64,000 nt of DNA from Hermodice carunculata. Taxonomy: Eukaryota > Annelida > Polychaeta > Eunicida > Amphinomidae. Under the pieces are notes generated by a model, which made no database searches, was not told the origin of the DNA, and saw only the letters and a list, made by a program, of their open reading frames with translations. The DNA lies in assembly GCA_964020975.1 (NCBI GenBank), contig OZ026619.1, positions 6,869,222 through 6,933,221 of the forward strand, in the 5' to 3' direction. Every line of letters starts with the position of its first letter. Position 1 is the first letter of the stretch. Shown piece by piece: positions 48,181-61,270 of the stretch. Both the position numbers and the translations under genes were made by a program.

Positions 48181-48844
48181 TAACATATTGACAGATATAC
48201 CGGCGAATGGTGGAATGTGTTAACTGGTGGGTTGGTCAATGGTGTTGCGTGATGAACGATCCACTGTTCTATAAAATGTGATCATACACCTAACCAAAAT
48301 CTGTGAGACCTAATGAGCTGCTGCGTCAGAAAGAATTGCAGAATATAATGCGCAAAGTCTTCAGGGTCCATGACACCATCATTCCTGCGTGTGACCTTAT
48401 CACATGTCGACGCTTTCATACTACAGTGTACCAATGTTTTTTTTTTTTTTTTTTTTTTTATCCACGCTTCTGTTGTATTCAACAGTGTCTTCCTTATTTA
48501 TCCACGCTACTACATGGTGTATATGTTTCCATTTACATCACAATTTGCATGTTATTAATTTTATGAAGATGTCTTTTATGAAAGATTGCTATTATTTACT
48601 AAGCCTGGTAGGCTTTAAAATTTCACGGCATTCACAACATTTTATGGCAAAAAAAAAAAAAACTTCTCGATATAAGAAGAGAAATAGCACCCATACGTTT
48701 TTATGGTTCTGTAGGGATTATACGGTCTAAGCTGCTGGGAATTAATTTTTGTTGAGGTACCGTCTGATCCATCCGTGTTGAGCTTCTTGTTAATGCATAC
48801 AACGAGAAGAAATCAAAATATGCCATATAAGTATTGACTACAGT

Positions 48845-49183
<339 letters not shown>

Positions 49184-51376
49184 CGAAACAATGAAATTCA
49201 GAGTAATTGTCATTTAATCAATTTAAACATTGTGTACATTGGATATGTACATGAGAAATGCGCACTTTCGATGAGACCTCATTTCCATGTAGGCATACCA
49301 ATATACTTTAGGGTTATCGTGTCACACTGTTACTTTTTTCACTCATGTTCCACGAAGAGTGTGTGCAGCTCATTTTGTCACAGTTATTTTGTGTCGGTTG
49401 GGGAATGGAGACGATGTATGTTGTTTCCATATTCCACTTGCAAAGCATGTTTGAAGCAGTACAGTGTGGCCTGACAATTGGTTGGGTTTTTTTAGGGAAA
49501 ATTGTTTATTACGACAGCATTTTTTACCTTCGTCATTTTAGATATCATCTGATGCCTAAGCTTTGAGAGCTAGGACAATAGTTTATATATAGGCTGTTTT
49601 GGAGAAGTAGTGTCGAATGTGTGCGGGAAAAAAGAAGTTATTTATTGCTGACTGAACAACCATTGTGACTAAAAGGGGATAAATAGACTTTTAAAGTGCG
49701 CAGTTGGTCATTTTAAATTGTGAGTCTGGTTTACTCGTGCAGTGTTAGAGTGTTAGAGAGTGTACGTCTACTAGCCTACACAGGGATGCTTATTTGCCTA
49801 ACATAACCCTGTCGACGGGAACAGAAGATGCAAACAATGACACATTCGTCTAATCGTCAAGGCTGAAGCAAATTTTAACAAAATTGATTTGAAACTAACG
49901 GTCGACCAAGACCTGATACGATACAGACCATCAACGGTACCAGTCAGATGATTTTGACTAGGATCCATTGTAGAACATTTGCAATATTCTCACATTTAAG
50001 TATCTATCCTTACACTACGATGTAGAATTTTCTGACAAACATGCATACATCCTTAAATTGCAACATAGAATTAAGGAAAACCCGCAGATAAGTGTTACTG
50101 CCTATGGCACGTTGCAATTTTAATAGCTCTGCTTTAACAGCGTGTATGCCTTTGCATTGTTTGGGGGTTTTAAATTTCAAAATGGGAGATTTTAATTTAA
50201 AAATAGGTACAACAGTGGAAAAATCAAATTAATTTGCATGATGAAACACTATTGGTATGTCCTAATCTAGTTTTGTTTTGTGTCAGAACACGATTGATCA
50301 CTTAGTTTTGTTTTCTGTGTTCCACCTGAACAGTTCAATGTTGCATTTATGTCGGCGTTTTTAACTCAAATGACTTGTCAGTTAGGTGAGTTTATAGAAT
50401 GGTCAGTCGTCGTCAGTTCACATTTCATATTTCCAACTTCTCCAAACCTTTGGCCAGATCGTCTTCCAACTTGCTGGAGACCTAAATTTGGTGAGTCTTT
50501 TTTTCTTGGAATGGTCATGCGTTCCTTTTGATTACTGTGTAAGTCAATATGGAAGTGCAACGGAAATTCACATTTTTACCTATTCTCCTAAACTGTCAAC
50601 CACATGCACTTCAAACTTGGTGAGGATCTACATTGGGTGGGTCTCTATCAAGTGTGTACAAATTGGCACGCTGTAATGATTTTAAGATTTTTTTACTGAA
50701 TTTTCTGGTTCATTTTTCAGAAAAATTGTTTCCTCCGAAGCCAACCAGCCAATTGCTTTGAAATTAAATCTGGTGACTTTTTTGGGACCCATAGACTATA
50801 ATTTGTTCAACGGGTGGTGCTGCGATTATTTTTGTCTTTCCAGCGAATTTTTGTGCGTATTCGCTTTTCTTGACTTTATTCCCAAACCGAAAGATGGCTT
50901 ATCGTCAGACTTATCGAAAACGTAGGTGGACCTGATCTCCAACAAATTTATTCACTACATAGTGGTCTTGTCATATTCTGATAATTAACAAATTATCAAA
51001 ATTAGGAAAAAATCGGTAAGGGGATATTTTCATATTAGCAACGGTGATGATGGCCTTAAACAAAAGGGACCTTGAAATCATCCTGAGGTTAGGTACGCAG
51101 AACCACTTCAGTCTGTGCATGTAAGGTCAGGTGAGCACATGACTGTCACAGTCCTCTAGTTATTGTGCACTGTGAATCATTGTTCATACTAACATTAACA
51201 TTTCTTTAGATGTTAGGGTTCACGTCCATGCACATATTTGAAGGTTCTCGTATTCCCAATTCTGTTTTGGTATCCTTGCGTGTACAAAACCCACGAAGGC
51301 TCTGTCTCCTGCTCTTTAAAAGCTCGAGGGAGAGTAAAGCTTGCGGGAGATCTGGACACAGGATCTAGATTGGCAA

Positions 51377-51408
51377 TATATATATATATATATATATGTA
51401 TATGTATG

Positions 51409-51500
<92 letters not shown>

Positions 51501-51521
51501 TATATATAGATATATATATAC
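51377..51521. repeat. (TA)n microsatellite with TATG and GATA edges
   Basis: A TA run bounded by TATGTATG at the left and GATATATA at the right. From 51522 to 54180 I see no supported gene, only short overlapping frames on both strands near 52.0-52.4 kb. Confidence 0.95.
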
Positions 51522-54180
51522 AAAACACTTTGATTGGCTGTTGCAGTAAGATTCAAAAATTAGGGATATGCTGACTCGGTGGTGTTCGATAGAACCTTGT
51601 ATCCTGCCCTATGAGGTTCTCAAAGTTGTAAGGACTTGTTTGCATTCTGATGAAATTAATGTTTCGTGCCGTTTCTTGTGGCATTTTCCCGTGAAACTGT
51701 AGCATACTCCAGGACTCATAAAACGGAATGAGGAATATTATTTGCAGGAATGAGAATTGGTTGCCAAAAGGTTGCTTGCAGTCAATTTTGAAATTTGAAG
51801 TAGGACACGTGTAAAATGATACAGTTGTGGTGTCACGACTTCAGAATTGCAATTTCTACGAAAATGGATATAGCTGATTGCAATTTTGAATCTGACGTGT
51901 TCCGATCCCTGAATCTTGCTGTATTTCAAACATATGTATATATATACATTTAAATTTGTACCATGCTCTATTCAGTATACACAATCGGCGTTTTTATGAT
52001 TCAAACTACAGATTATCTGCGAAGTCGCAAGTGATACATATTTATGGTATATGTACTCATTGTATGTGACGCAGTTGTATATGATATGGCAATAAATTAT
52101 TTTTCTAGATCGTGCGTTATGAAGAATGCTTTCTATTCGTCGAATGCACCTGTCCAATCCACTTGGTCGTGAACAAAATGCAATTGCAAAAGACCACAAG
52201 GAAATCTTATTTTTACCGTCTGATGTACATATGATTGACGAGATACCATTCTTAGAGCCTTGAATATCAATAGTGTTATGGATTCGTCGGAACATAACCA
52301 TCTGGTGAATATTTTTTCCCTTCTGTAAAGTGCGTTTCTAGCAATTTTTAGCATAGTCTGAGTGCCTGTTGTAGAGAACAAGTCGAAAATTGCACAAACA
52401 CAAAAATATGACTATGAGCAAAACTTCGCGTGTTTAGCTAATTCATCATTTGCAACGTTCATATTTATTCATTATTATTCGGGTTGTCTTTACTGAATAC
52501 TTAGCATAGAAAAGAAGCCGCTACATGTACGGGTATAGGTTTCAAAATATGTTCGGAGTAGTTACTCGCTGAATACCCTTTAATTTACTTGGACTAACAC
52601 AGCCTATGTTAAAAAAATCAACAGAGAAACGTGTGCAATATGGACAACAGTACTTCCATGTGTATATAGGTTAGATAGTGACAGTTCAGTTTATGGACAG
52701 TAAGGAGTTCGGACTGCGCAGTAGGGTAATGACTACTAGGAAGTGGTTCTGGACAAAAAGACACAAATACAATAAAAGGAAAACTTGCAGCGCCACATGT
52801 GCGAGGTTAAGATCTAGTGGTACCCGAAATGTTGTTTCTATGTGATTTCAAAGCAATTGGCCCAGCAATTTGGAAGATTTTCGTTTTTAGGATTTTGCCA
52901 AAAAAATGGAAAAAATGAACAAAGCATTTATTTTAAAAAATCAGTGAAGTGCGATCGTTGGAACAAACTTGGTAAACTTGCCCATGGTGCATCGCCACCA
53001 TGTGTAAAGTGAATCGGGGTGACTGTTTCGGCGAAGTTGAGATCATTATAATACGAGTAGACGGACAGCTGAACATCCTAGCAGCTAAGCTGACTGACAG
53101 GTCAGATGAGCTTAAAGTAAACTCTCAAGTCACTCATTGAATTTGATCGAAAGCATCACCATAAGAAGGAACGCCTCAGCACGACAACGGATAGCATCTC
53201 AAGGTACTGACCTCTGTCCTGATATATCCATATATTCTGCCCATCAAACCAATCTTTAAAAGAACAGAAAAGCCCAAACACCGCCACATTTGACGCTCGC
53301 ACTGCATAACTAACACGAATATGTGTAACATTCACTGATCTAGTTAATTTCTCTGTCGTCCAACCAATTTAGGACGACTGCAAATCATAAAACCATGCGT
53401 TGTTAACAGCAAGGTGAAGAATATGCAATTGTTACCACAAACTATGGGTTTGCTACATTTTCTGTTTGTTAAACACACATTTAATGAAAGTTGTGCAGAT
53501 AAATCAGTATACACTGTTGATAATCTGCTGTTTTCTCTTGTCGCGCTGAAGGCGCTGACTATGTTCCCAGTGTAATTCATTATTTATCTATTTAATAATT
53601 GCTTTGGTGTTTAAATACAGACACCCGTGGTTTTACCTTCCAGCGTTGGTAAGGCAACGTTAACTGTAATGAGGACGAGAAATGTTTCCATTTAATTAAA
53701 TAAATTTCCAAATCAATAGTGTAAATTACTAAACGCTCGCTCATTTTTGTCTAAGGTATCACTGGAGAATAACTCTGGACAAATCATTCAATTTACAAAG
53801 AGTGTTACAGTTGCGCATATACTGCCCTTCTGCTTGTTTTGAAATTTGATTCCTGTAATCTAGAAATATACTTGCCTCCAGTTATGAATCTTTAATAAAG
53901 CATTGCAAATTTTCATATCTCTGACGAAAAATCAGCATGATAGAGATATTGGTTAAAATATATTTCATTACACGATTAGAGAAAAGGGCTATGCTAAATA
54001 TAGAGACATTCTAAATATGATATGCGATTCGACGTTATTAATATACTGCTGGAGGAAAAAGATGCCACCCCCATTGGCTTAACATGGGCCGTTCTAATTA
54101 TGCCATTATATGGAAAAAATGGGCAGTGCATGGAATATTATGAAACGTCAACATGATAGCTTTGTGTATACCTGAGTAGT

Positions 54181-54210
54181 CACAGACACACACAGACACA
54201 CACACACACA

Positions 54211-54254
<44 letters not shown>
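54181..54254. repeat. (CA)n microsatellite
   Basis: CA/CACAGA run; a second short CA run lies near 54512-54532. Confidence 0.95.
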
Positions 54255-54256
<2 letters not shown>

Positions 54257-54904
54257 GTCCTGAAAACAAGCCAACAGCCAGAGGGGTGTGAAAAGTGTGC
54301 CTGATATTGCATTGCCTGTGGCCTTAACAAGGGGGCCATGGCACTACAGGGATCAATGCGAATCCACAATGCCACAGCGTACGGGCCCGGCGGCGGGAGG
54401 GGGCGGGTACTTCCATTAGAGGTGGGTATATAGGAGCCAGCGGAAAAGACCTCTGTTTTTCAACTATGTAGAATTTTGACCCCTACATTATTTTCAGCAA
54501 GTGCGAATCTTGACACACACACACACACACACCCTCAATCTGACAGAAACCGCATAGTGACCCCTTTAATCGGCAACCTCGACGCCCAAAGGATTCTTAA
54601 AGGTCCTCTTGATTGACCAGGTTCAAATTTGATACATGGGTCACTCATCGGTTGTTCTCACCATACAGTGCGATTTTTAAAAAATGGATATGAAAATAAT
54701 ACTTTTATTCACATTTTTGTAAAAACTCACTGTGCCTTCAATCGCGCCTTTCCGTTCATTTCCGACACCCACAAGGCGCAAAAGACTTGTGACGTCACAA
54801 ACGCCACATCGCTTGCTGACAGGGAAGACTCTGACCATGCTAGAGAGCATGGCTGTCCAATGGCACTTGGTTTAAGCACATTTTATTAACCCTTTATCAA
54901 CAGC

Positions 54905-54989
54905 ATTGTCTTCTTCTGACCAGAGGGGTCAATATAGGGCCTTGCCCTTCTCCCCAATTGTTTTTTTTTTTTTAAATAAAATACATTTA
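54905..54989 (+). mobile_element. LINE 3' tail fragment, same family as 8372-9548
   Basis: The end CCCAATTG(T)nAAATAAAATACATTTAAACC matches the 3' end of the LINE at 9548, and the bases before it (GAGGGGTCAATATAGGGCCT...) match that copy's GAGGCCCTAATATAGGCTGG. A weak AACAG duplication flanks it. It is an extreme 5' truncation of about 85 bp. Confidence 0.65.
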
Positions 54990-55045
54990 AACCAACAGGA
55001 TTAAAAATGAATGTGGAAACACTCATTTTTGTCCCTGTTCCCGCC

Positions 55046-55316
55046 CAGGATGGTTGGTGTGTTGCTGTTAATTGTAGCAATACAAGTTCTATAGCTTGTT
55101 TACATTCCTCCAAAGACCTGAAATTATGGAGAGCTTGGACCCAAGCAGTCAAGATTTACAGGAACAAGTGACAAGGCCCTGGGAACCGATCTTACCTATA
55201 TAGCGAACACTTTGTGGAAAGTGACGATGTTTAGGATAGGTTTGGCAAGAAAAAGCTGCTGCTGTTGCCAAATACGAGCGAGTTTCATCCGCAATCGCAA
55301 ATCAGTTATCAATTCA
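55046..55316 (+). pseudogene. THAP zinc-finger relic
   Basis: One reading frame gives WCVAVNCSNTSSIACLHSSK, DLKLWRAWTQAVKIYRN, a TGA stop at 55169-55171, then GNRSYLYSEHFVESDDV, a TAG near 55232, and RFGKKKLLLLPNTSEFHP. THAP domains bind DNA through C-x2-4-C-x35-50-C-x2-H. Here C-V-A-V-N-C is intact, but the third Cys is Tyr (Y-S-E-H-F instead of C-S-E-H-F). Two in-frame stops and the lost ligand mark it as dead. Its source could be a THAP gene retrocopy or a THAP-bearing DNA transposon. Confidence 0.75.
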
Positions 55317-55599
55317 CAGTCAGATAATCACATTTCGGGAAACCTCTCAGAAGAAGTACATCAAGACCAGGACTATGGGCCTGAAATTAAGAATAAGAAA
55401 ATATATTGATGTGACCCCCCCCCCCTTTTGAGAAAATGTATGGTGTTTACCCCCTATTTTCTGGTTACTTGTATGTGTGTTTAATATGGCTTTTACTGTG
55501 CAGGGAGCCTATATACCAACTGGGAAAGATGATTTGCTGCATAGCAAATCAGTGTGTGTGTGTGGTCAAAGCATATTGGTATGGCAATGTACAACTATT

Positions 55600-56150
55600 C
55601 CATAACACAGGGGTAGAAGTTGCAATGGCGTCTCTATCTTTTATTGCTTTGAAGTTGTTTAAGATTTAAAATTTCTAATGGTGCTATTTAGCATAATTTG
55701 AATTGCTACATCTTTTATTTTTAATTCATTAGCTGCGCAATGGTCAACAACCCCCTACAAGAAGTTGAAATGTCATCGCTATCCATTATAGTGTTAAACA
55801 TATATTCAAGATTGAAAATTTCGAATACTGCCAATTAGCATAATTTAAACTGCTACAACTTTTGTTTTAGATTCATTACATGCATAATGGTCAATAACCC
55901 CCTAGTAGAAGTTAAAATGACATCTCTATCTTTAATAGTTTTGAAGATATTCAAGTTTTAAAATTTCAAATGCTGCTAATTAGCATAATTTAAATTGTTA
56001 CAACTTTTGTTTTAAATTCATTGGATGCGCATTGGTCAATAACCCCCTAGTAGAAGTTGGAATGACATCTCTACCTACTATACTTTTGAAGATATTCAAG
56101 ATTTAAAATTTCAAGTGCCCCTAATTTGCATAATTTTAAACATTTTCATT
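55600..56150. repeat. Satellite-like tandem repeat, about 146-bp unit, 3.6 copies
   Basis: Units begin GAAGTTG(A/G)AATG(A/T)CATCTCTA at 55619, 55764, 55911 and 56056, spaced 145-147 bp. Each carries TTTTGAAGATATTCAAGATTTAAAATTTC, CTAATTAGCATAATTTAAA and CAATAACCCCCTAGTAGAAG blocks. The units at 23.15-23.6 kb belong to the same family. Confidence 0.88.
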
Positions 56151-56257
56151 CCTCTGAATAAAATGGTCAAACAGTTTGTATGGAGGTACAATCATGCCAA
56201 GTTTGGAGTTTCTATGTATAACAGTGTCCGAGAAAAGTGTCGGACAAATTTGCTGGT

Positions 56258-56259
56258 AA

Positions 56260-56305
<46 letters not shown>

Positions 56306-56306
56306 G
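56258..56306. repeat. (GAAA)n microsatellite
   Basis: About 11 GAAA units, 108 bp after the last satellite unit and after a GTGTCCGAGAAAAGTGTCGGAC inverted pair. Homopolymer C runs follow at 56370-56400. Confidence 0.95.
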
Positions 56307-56428
56307 CTCGAGGAAAAATAGAAAAGTGTGTGTTAACACACACACTCTAATTAGCACAGGCAGTACCCTCCCTCCCCCCTCCCCCCCCCCCCCCCCCCCG
56401 TGTACGGGTCATTCACAACTGTCTGCCG

Positions 56429-57440
56429 AGGTAGATGGGATGTTGGTTCGTATCGTATCGTATCGTTGAGGCTGGCCTTTCCCAGCGGGAGGCTGTCAGC
56501 ACAATGGAGTGCTCCATGCCATCGGTAAAAAGGTGGTGGGACGTTTCCAGGAAGCCAGCGGATGCGAGAAGAAGGCTGGACCGGGGCGACCAAGACTGTC
56601 AGATGGGACGGATGACCGTTACTTGATCCAGTATGTGAAGAAGTACAGGTGTCTTTCCACCGAAAGGTATCGTCAGCGATGGTGCCAGGCCTACAACATC
56701 CGAGCTTCACAGTCTGCCATTAACAAGAGACTAATGTCGACCAAACTAAGGGCATACCGCCCAGCCATTAGCATCCCTCTTGGTCCTGCACACAAGACAC
56801 GGCGGGTCCAATGTTGTGAGGAACATGTAGCCTGGGCTAGGAATAAATGTAAAAGCATGATGTGGTCAGATGAATCCCGATTTTGCTTGGATTTCCAAGA
56901 TAGAAGAATAGGGGTGCGACGAATGCCTGCTAAGAGGTTTGTAGAAGGATGTATGGTTGAACATGATTGCTACGGAGGAGACAGCGTCATGATGTCGGGG
57001 GGGGGGGGCAATAACAGCAAGAAGGGGAACAGTTCTCATCGGGAAGAATGAGACATTAACAGGCCAGCGTTACGTGGATGAAATTCTGCCCACAGTTGCA
57101 GAATGGATCCAATAATATGCAGCGCTACTGTTTCAAAAGGATAAAGTACAACCACACACTACCTGAGTCAGCATGCAGTATCTACAGCAACACAGTATTC
57201 CATTGTTGCCATGGCCAGCCCATTCTCCTCACCTGTCCCCTAGCACTTATCGGATGCGTTTCATTGTCGAATTAGCAATGACTATGAAGAACCCGTAGCC
57301 ACAATGGACCAACTGACACAGAGGCTCACAGACCAGTGGGATCAAACTCCCTTCGCTGAGATCACCAAGCTAACAAGCAGCATGCCAAGGCAGATCCAAG
57401 CTTGCTTAGAGAAGCATGGTGGTCAAACCCGGTATTGATG
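56429..57440 (+). mobile_element. Decayed Tc1-like transposon
   Basis: The transposase reads in pieces: IVEAGLSQREAVS, then in another frame VVGRFQEASGCEKKAGPGRPRL (helix-turn-helix with the GRPR hook), DDRYLIQYVKKYRCLSTERY, SAINKRLMSTKLRAYRPAI, the first catalytic Asp in MWSDESRFCLDFQDRRIGVR, and HDCYGGDSVMMSGG. A G-run near 57000 shifts the frame; beyond it come GQRYVDEILP, a decayed F-Q-K-D...Q-P-H, and SMPRQIQACLEKHGGQTRY. The third acidic position is not recognisable. Clear terminal inverted repeats were not seen. A cut-and-paste element, now inactive. Confidence 0.88.
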
Positions 57441-57868
57441 CATGCAGCTTCCCAATAAACCACAACAACAACCAAAAGGTCCATTTAAGGACCACTATTT
57501 CCTCCCAAAAGAGATATAAAAAGCAATGGTACAATAAAGAAAACAAACTCCCCAAACACACATCCTCATAACACATGCACAAAGTCAAACAATGGGGTGG
57601 CATCTTTTTTCCCAGCAGTATGTTTAAAATCTGAATTTTTCTTTTATGCGTAAATATGGAAAGGAAAAGATACATAGAGTCAGGAATAAAGACTCGTTTG
57701 TTTATATGTAAAGGACGAGACAATAATATCACATTTAGTGTCACGCAGTAATAGAGTCCCAATGCATGGGTTTTGCACGGTATGAAATAGCTACGCAATC
57801 CGACCACAGTACGGGAACGAGACATTGTAAGTATTGGACAAAAAACGCATGAAAGTGGATTCGTGACA

Positions 57869-58047
57869 TCCATCCATCCATCCATCCAACCACCCATACA
57901 CACACGCATACATACAAAAAAACACACACGCATTCATACAAAAATATGTATATACATAAATACATACATACATACATACGTACATACATACATACATTCA
58001 TACATACATACATACATACATACATACATACATACATACATACATAC
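57869..58047. repeat. (CATC)n/(CACA)n/(CATA)n compound microsatellite
   Basis: CATC units, a CA-rich spacer, then about 25 CATA units with few interruptions. From 58048 to 59399 nothing is supported; this may include the 3' flank of the FReD gene. Confidence 0.95.
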
Positions 58048-59399
58048 TGTGAGTGTTCCAGCTATGTAAGTTTACGTAGCATGATGGATATCAGTGCTGC
58101 AAATAATATAAGAGTATGTGCCGTCGTAATGATAGGAATTATTCCTCAAGGGCAGTGTCTGTGCAGGATTGGAATCATTGACTGAGAAGACACGTTACCA
58201 AGAAGTTACATGGGTTGGCTTTTACAGAATAAAAGGTCCTGTGAGCTATGGATAAAATCGTTTCTCATTTTTACATCATAACACGCTTAATTTTGCCTGA
58301 CACGCACAAAATTTAACACGTCAAAGGAGAAACAAGTGGTACTTTTCACGCTACAAACGCTGTTTATACTAAAGCAGGAAATTGATTAAGCTCTGTACAT
58401 GAATTGTGAATATCTCTGTGCAACCCCACAATATTATGTCAATTAAGAGTCAGGCAATGTATTCACAAAGACAGAAAACAACTTCCAGGCAGTACTACGA
58501 AGTCAGTTCCACTGTTAGAGAATATTCAAACAAATTTAATCGCACTTTGGGTTACACTTGAGTATCCAATATTTTATCTATCCATTTCGTTTCTGGTGGG
58601 CATTCCGGGCTACATATATGAGTATAACGGTGTCTCAACAGGAGCATGGAGCATTCAAAATCAATTTCTCAATCCAGCTGAATCACCAGATGGCAGCTGT
58701 GCATGATCATGTACTGTGCTCATGCCTTCACGTATAGCCAAGTCAACGTCAAAGTGTGCGTGCATAAGTTTACATTTATCTTGCTTAGTGACAGTTGCAA
58801 TGGTTAGTTCATAACTGATCTAAGTGCTAGGAATTCGCCGCTTCACTGTGCAAATACAACAACCAAGAAAAAAGAATAAATTGCAGCAACATACTTACTT
58901 ACGGCATCACAGTTCAGATCGGGTTAGATGGTAAACAGCAACTAATCAGTTTTCATTACCCATGAAAGATTGTGTCTGTATTTTTTCTCCTGGAAAATCA
59001 AGTTTTCAATAGTCCCACCTATCTAGATTTTTCCCTTTCGGGATTGTATCTTACAAAGGCTACAATTGTCGTTTACTTTCAGTAGTTGAATAGCTTTCAA
59101 CTTTCGGTATCATCGATTATTACTTCCTTAGCTTCTTAAAGTCCAGACTACTCTGGTAAACGTTAGTTTCGCCCTGGGCAAATTAGGAACAGAGTACGCT
59201 CAATTTAGTCATTCTAGTATACATATTCTGTAATGTAACCGTGAAAAAAAATGTTTACTAAGGCATGCACGGTATTATAAATGTGCTAGTGGTTTTCTGG
59301 ATATGTTTGTAATTCGTGCCTGGTATCCAGGCAGTCGTTGCTGATTTGGCACAATCCTGATAATCGTTATCTCGAACACGTTCTGCACTATCCCTCTGT

Positions 59400-59662
59400 C
59401 TATGGCCACATGCTGAAGCTGTATGGACGAAGCTTCATTGTCACACGCTTTTTTGAAGTTCCAACACCTTGAAAGGTTTTCCAGAACACTGAAGTGTATG
59501 GTACAGATTTTACGTATGGTCCATTGAGATTTGAAGACACATGTTGGCAACTGTTGTACCACCAACTGCCCTTATAGGTCTCTGCACAATTGCGCTTGTC
59601 GGAATCCATGTCGTGATCCTTAGTAGAGAAGTACTGGCCACTGTATTGGCTGAGGGAGTCAC
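59400..59662 (-). CDS. Last exon of a fibrinogen-related domain (FReD) gene
   Basis: On the - strand, acceptor TTGTTACCAG at 59663 opens a phase-1 exon of 263 bp including the stop at 59400. It encodes the C-terminal third of a ficolin/FREP-type fibrinogen-like domain: GDSLSQYSGQYFSTKDHDMD, NCAETYKGSWWYNSCQHVSS, NLNGPYVKS, VFWKTF, RVTMKLRP. The D-H-D-M-D stretch is the usual calcium site, the two Cys of NCA and NSC form the conserved C-terminal disulfide, and WWYNSC..SNLNG is diagnostic. Such proteins are secreted pattern-recognition or matrix lectins. The rest of the domain is not identified with certainty upstream. Confidence 0.9.
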
Positions 59663-59774
59663 CTGGTAACAACATAACTTAAGTGTTAAGTCAACGAACA
59701 CATAACTGACAGCAAAAGGATACCCGGCTTGACAGTGATTTAGTTTTGAGATAAAAGTGATAATTCCATAGACA

Positions 59775-59858
<84 letters not shown>

Positions 59859-59862
59859 GTTA

Positions 59863-59935
<73 letters not shown>

Positions 59936-59936
59936 G
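59775..59936. repeat. (ATT)n microsatellite
   Basis: About 53 ATT units with one GTTATC interruption near 59860. It lies between the FReD exon and the candidate exon at 59948. Poly-Ile frames are artefacts. Confidence 0.95.
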
Positions 59937-59947
59937 TTAGGCATTAC

Positions 59948-60034
59948 CTGTATAGTAATACCATAAACGCGGGCAGAAATGAAACTTTGCGTGCTGCAAT
60001 TCACTATAGCATCCGCAAAAAGTGTGGGTACTAT
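59948..60034 (-). CDS. Candidate exon upstream of the FReD exon
   Basis: On the - strand, a splice-bounded stretch from acceptor GCTTCGCCTTTTCAATAG to donor ACAG|GTAATG. The frame that ends in phase 1 would join the FReD exon as ...LWYYYTG + DSLSQYSG. That junction sits where FReDs have Y-S-G-x-A-G-D-S-L, but the residues before it match the family poorly. Another frame (FADAIVNCSTQSFISARVYG) is also open. Confidence 0.3.
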
Positions 60035-60987
60035 TGAAAAGGCGAAGCAGGGGAACCATACTAAAAACCCACTTCGTTTTTCCGGTAAAGCAGGCAGCAG
60101 TTTCCCATGCAAAGCGAGACACGTTAGTACTTTTGTTCAATTCAATGCTGCTATTGGGAAAGCAATTATATCCCTGTTGGTAGGTTAATCCTGCCAAGGA
60201 CTAGCCTAATGATGGTGCATGACGATGTTACTCAGGTAGGCCTGTGTACACATAATATGTAGTGGGCATACCCTAAGATGCGAGCGTCAGCATTTTACAA
60301 AGGGAAGCTTGTAAATTACAGCATCAAAGTACAAGCCGACTATTAGCCTGTTTCCCCCTCCCAACCTCTGCTAACCATGTGGCGTTTTAATCAATCCGTC
60401 CGCCGAAGCCATTTTTCACAACAGGCGTCGTGCTGTTGGGGCAACTGACCACTAGCTGATTTTCGCAACAATGTCCAGTATTACTGGGATTTCAACAGGA
60501 CATATATTCTAAAGCAATAAAAATTGGAAACTGAGTTACAGGCTGCCTGAACAAAAAATGTTCGAAGTTGTATTCAATACGAATTTATTTTATTATCAAC
60601 CAGATGGCCATGCTCCTGATGGAAGTGCTCATTTCAAGATACCGCCACCCGCCGAATAGTGACTTTTCATCGGCATACCATAGGAAAGGTATATCTGTGA
60701 AATACAACTCTTGTCTTGTTTTGTACACGCCCACACCTAACCATAAGAGCTCACTGTCGACGATCGTTATGAGATAGGAAATACACCATGGTGTAGACAT
60801 AGCTGAAGATGCGAGCGTCAGCATTACAAAGTATCAATTTAATGACGTCGGTGGATCAGGCAGTAGCAGCTGGTTGCTAGGTCCCCCTAGCGGTCATTTA
60901 CTAAACTAGTCTAAAGAGGGAAGGCCGTAGTACCTTGAGCAGCTGAACGAAGCCATCTGTCGTATAGCCTTTCTTTTTGTTACACAC

Positions 60988-61174
60988 TGTTCCATAAATT
61001 TAAGGGCTGTATACAAGATCTCTACATCCCCACTGATACAGTGTTGTAGCCTATGGCAGAGACATAGTGGGTATGGAGAGTGATTGTTGAAATCTCGCAC
61101 GACAACACCAAATCCGCCGCTGCGCTGGCATTGGCAACATGGCGTTTTCGGGCCCCTGAGGGATACAGTGTAAG
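60988..61174 (-). CDS. Candidate exon on the - strand, Cys-rich
   Basis: Acceptor GACCTTCCTGGTCGCAG, phase 1 start, then YTVSLRGPKTPCCQCQRSGG, FGVVVRDFNNHSPYPLC and LYTALKFMEQC before a possible donor TGT|GTAACA. It joins in phase to the candidate at 61271-61398. Together they resemble a small cysteine-rich lectin-like region, but I cannot name the family. They may be upstream exons of the FReD gene. Confidence 0.35.
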
Positions 61175-61270
61175 CTGCGACCAGGAAGGTCTCAAGAAGC
61201 GGCCTGGTCACTCCACTGTCTGCAGATGCAACAAGTGTTACCTACTTTGCCATGTTTATATTTGGGTTAC

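Noticed and set aside
48424-48730. Phe-rich overlapping frames
   Set aside because: They are driven by the poly-T run near 48436-48460.
59510-60112. 200-codon poly-Ile frame on the - strand
   Set aside because: It reads through the (ATT)n microsatellite.
60599-60824. Opposing frames: + (GHAPDGSAHFKIPPPAE after CAACCAG) and - (ELLWLGVGVYKTRQELYFTD)
   Set aside because: Both look protein-like, but neither has two good splice sites or a family match, so neither was called.
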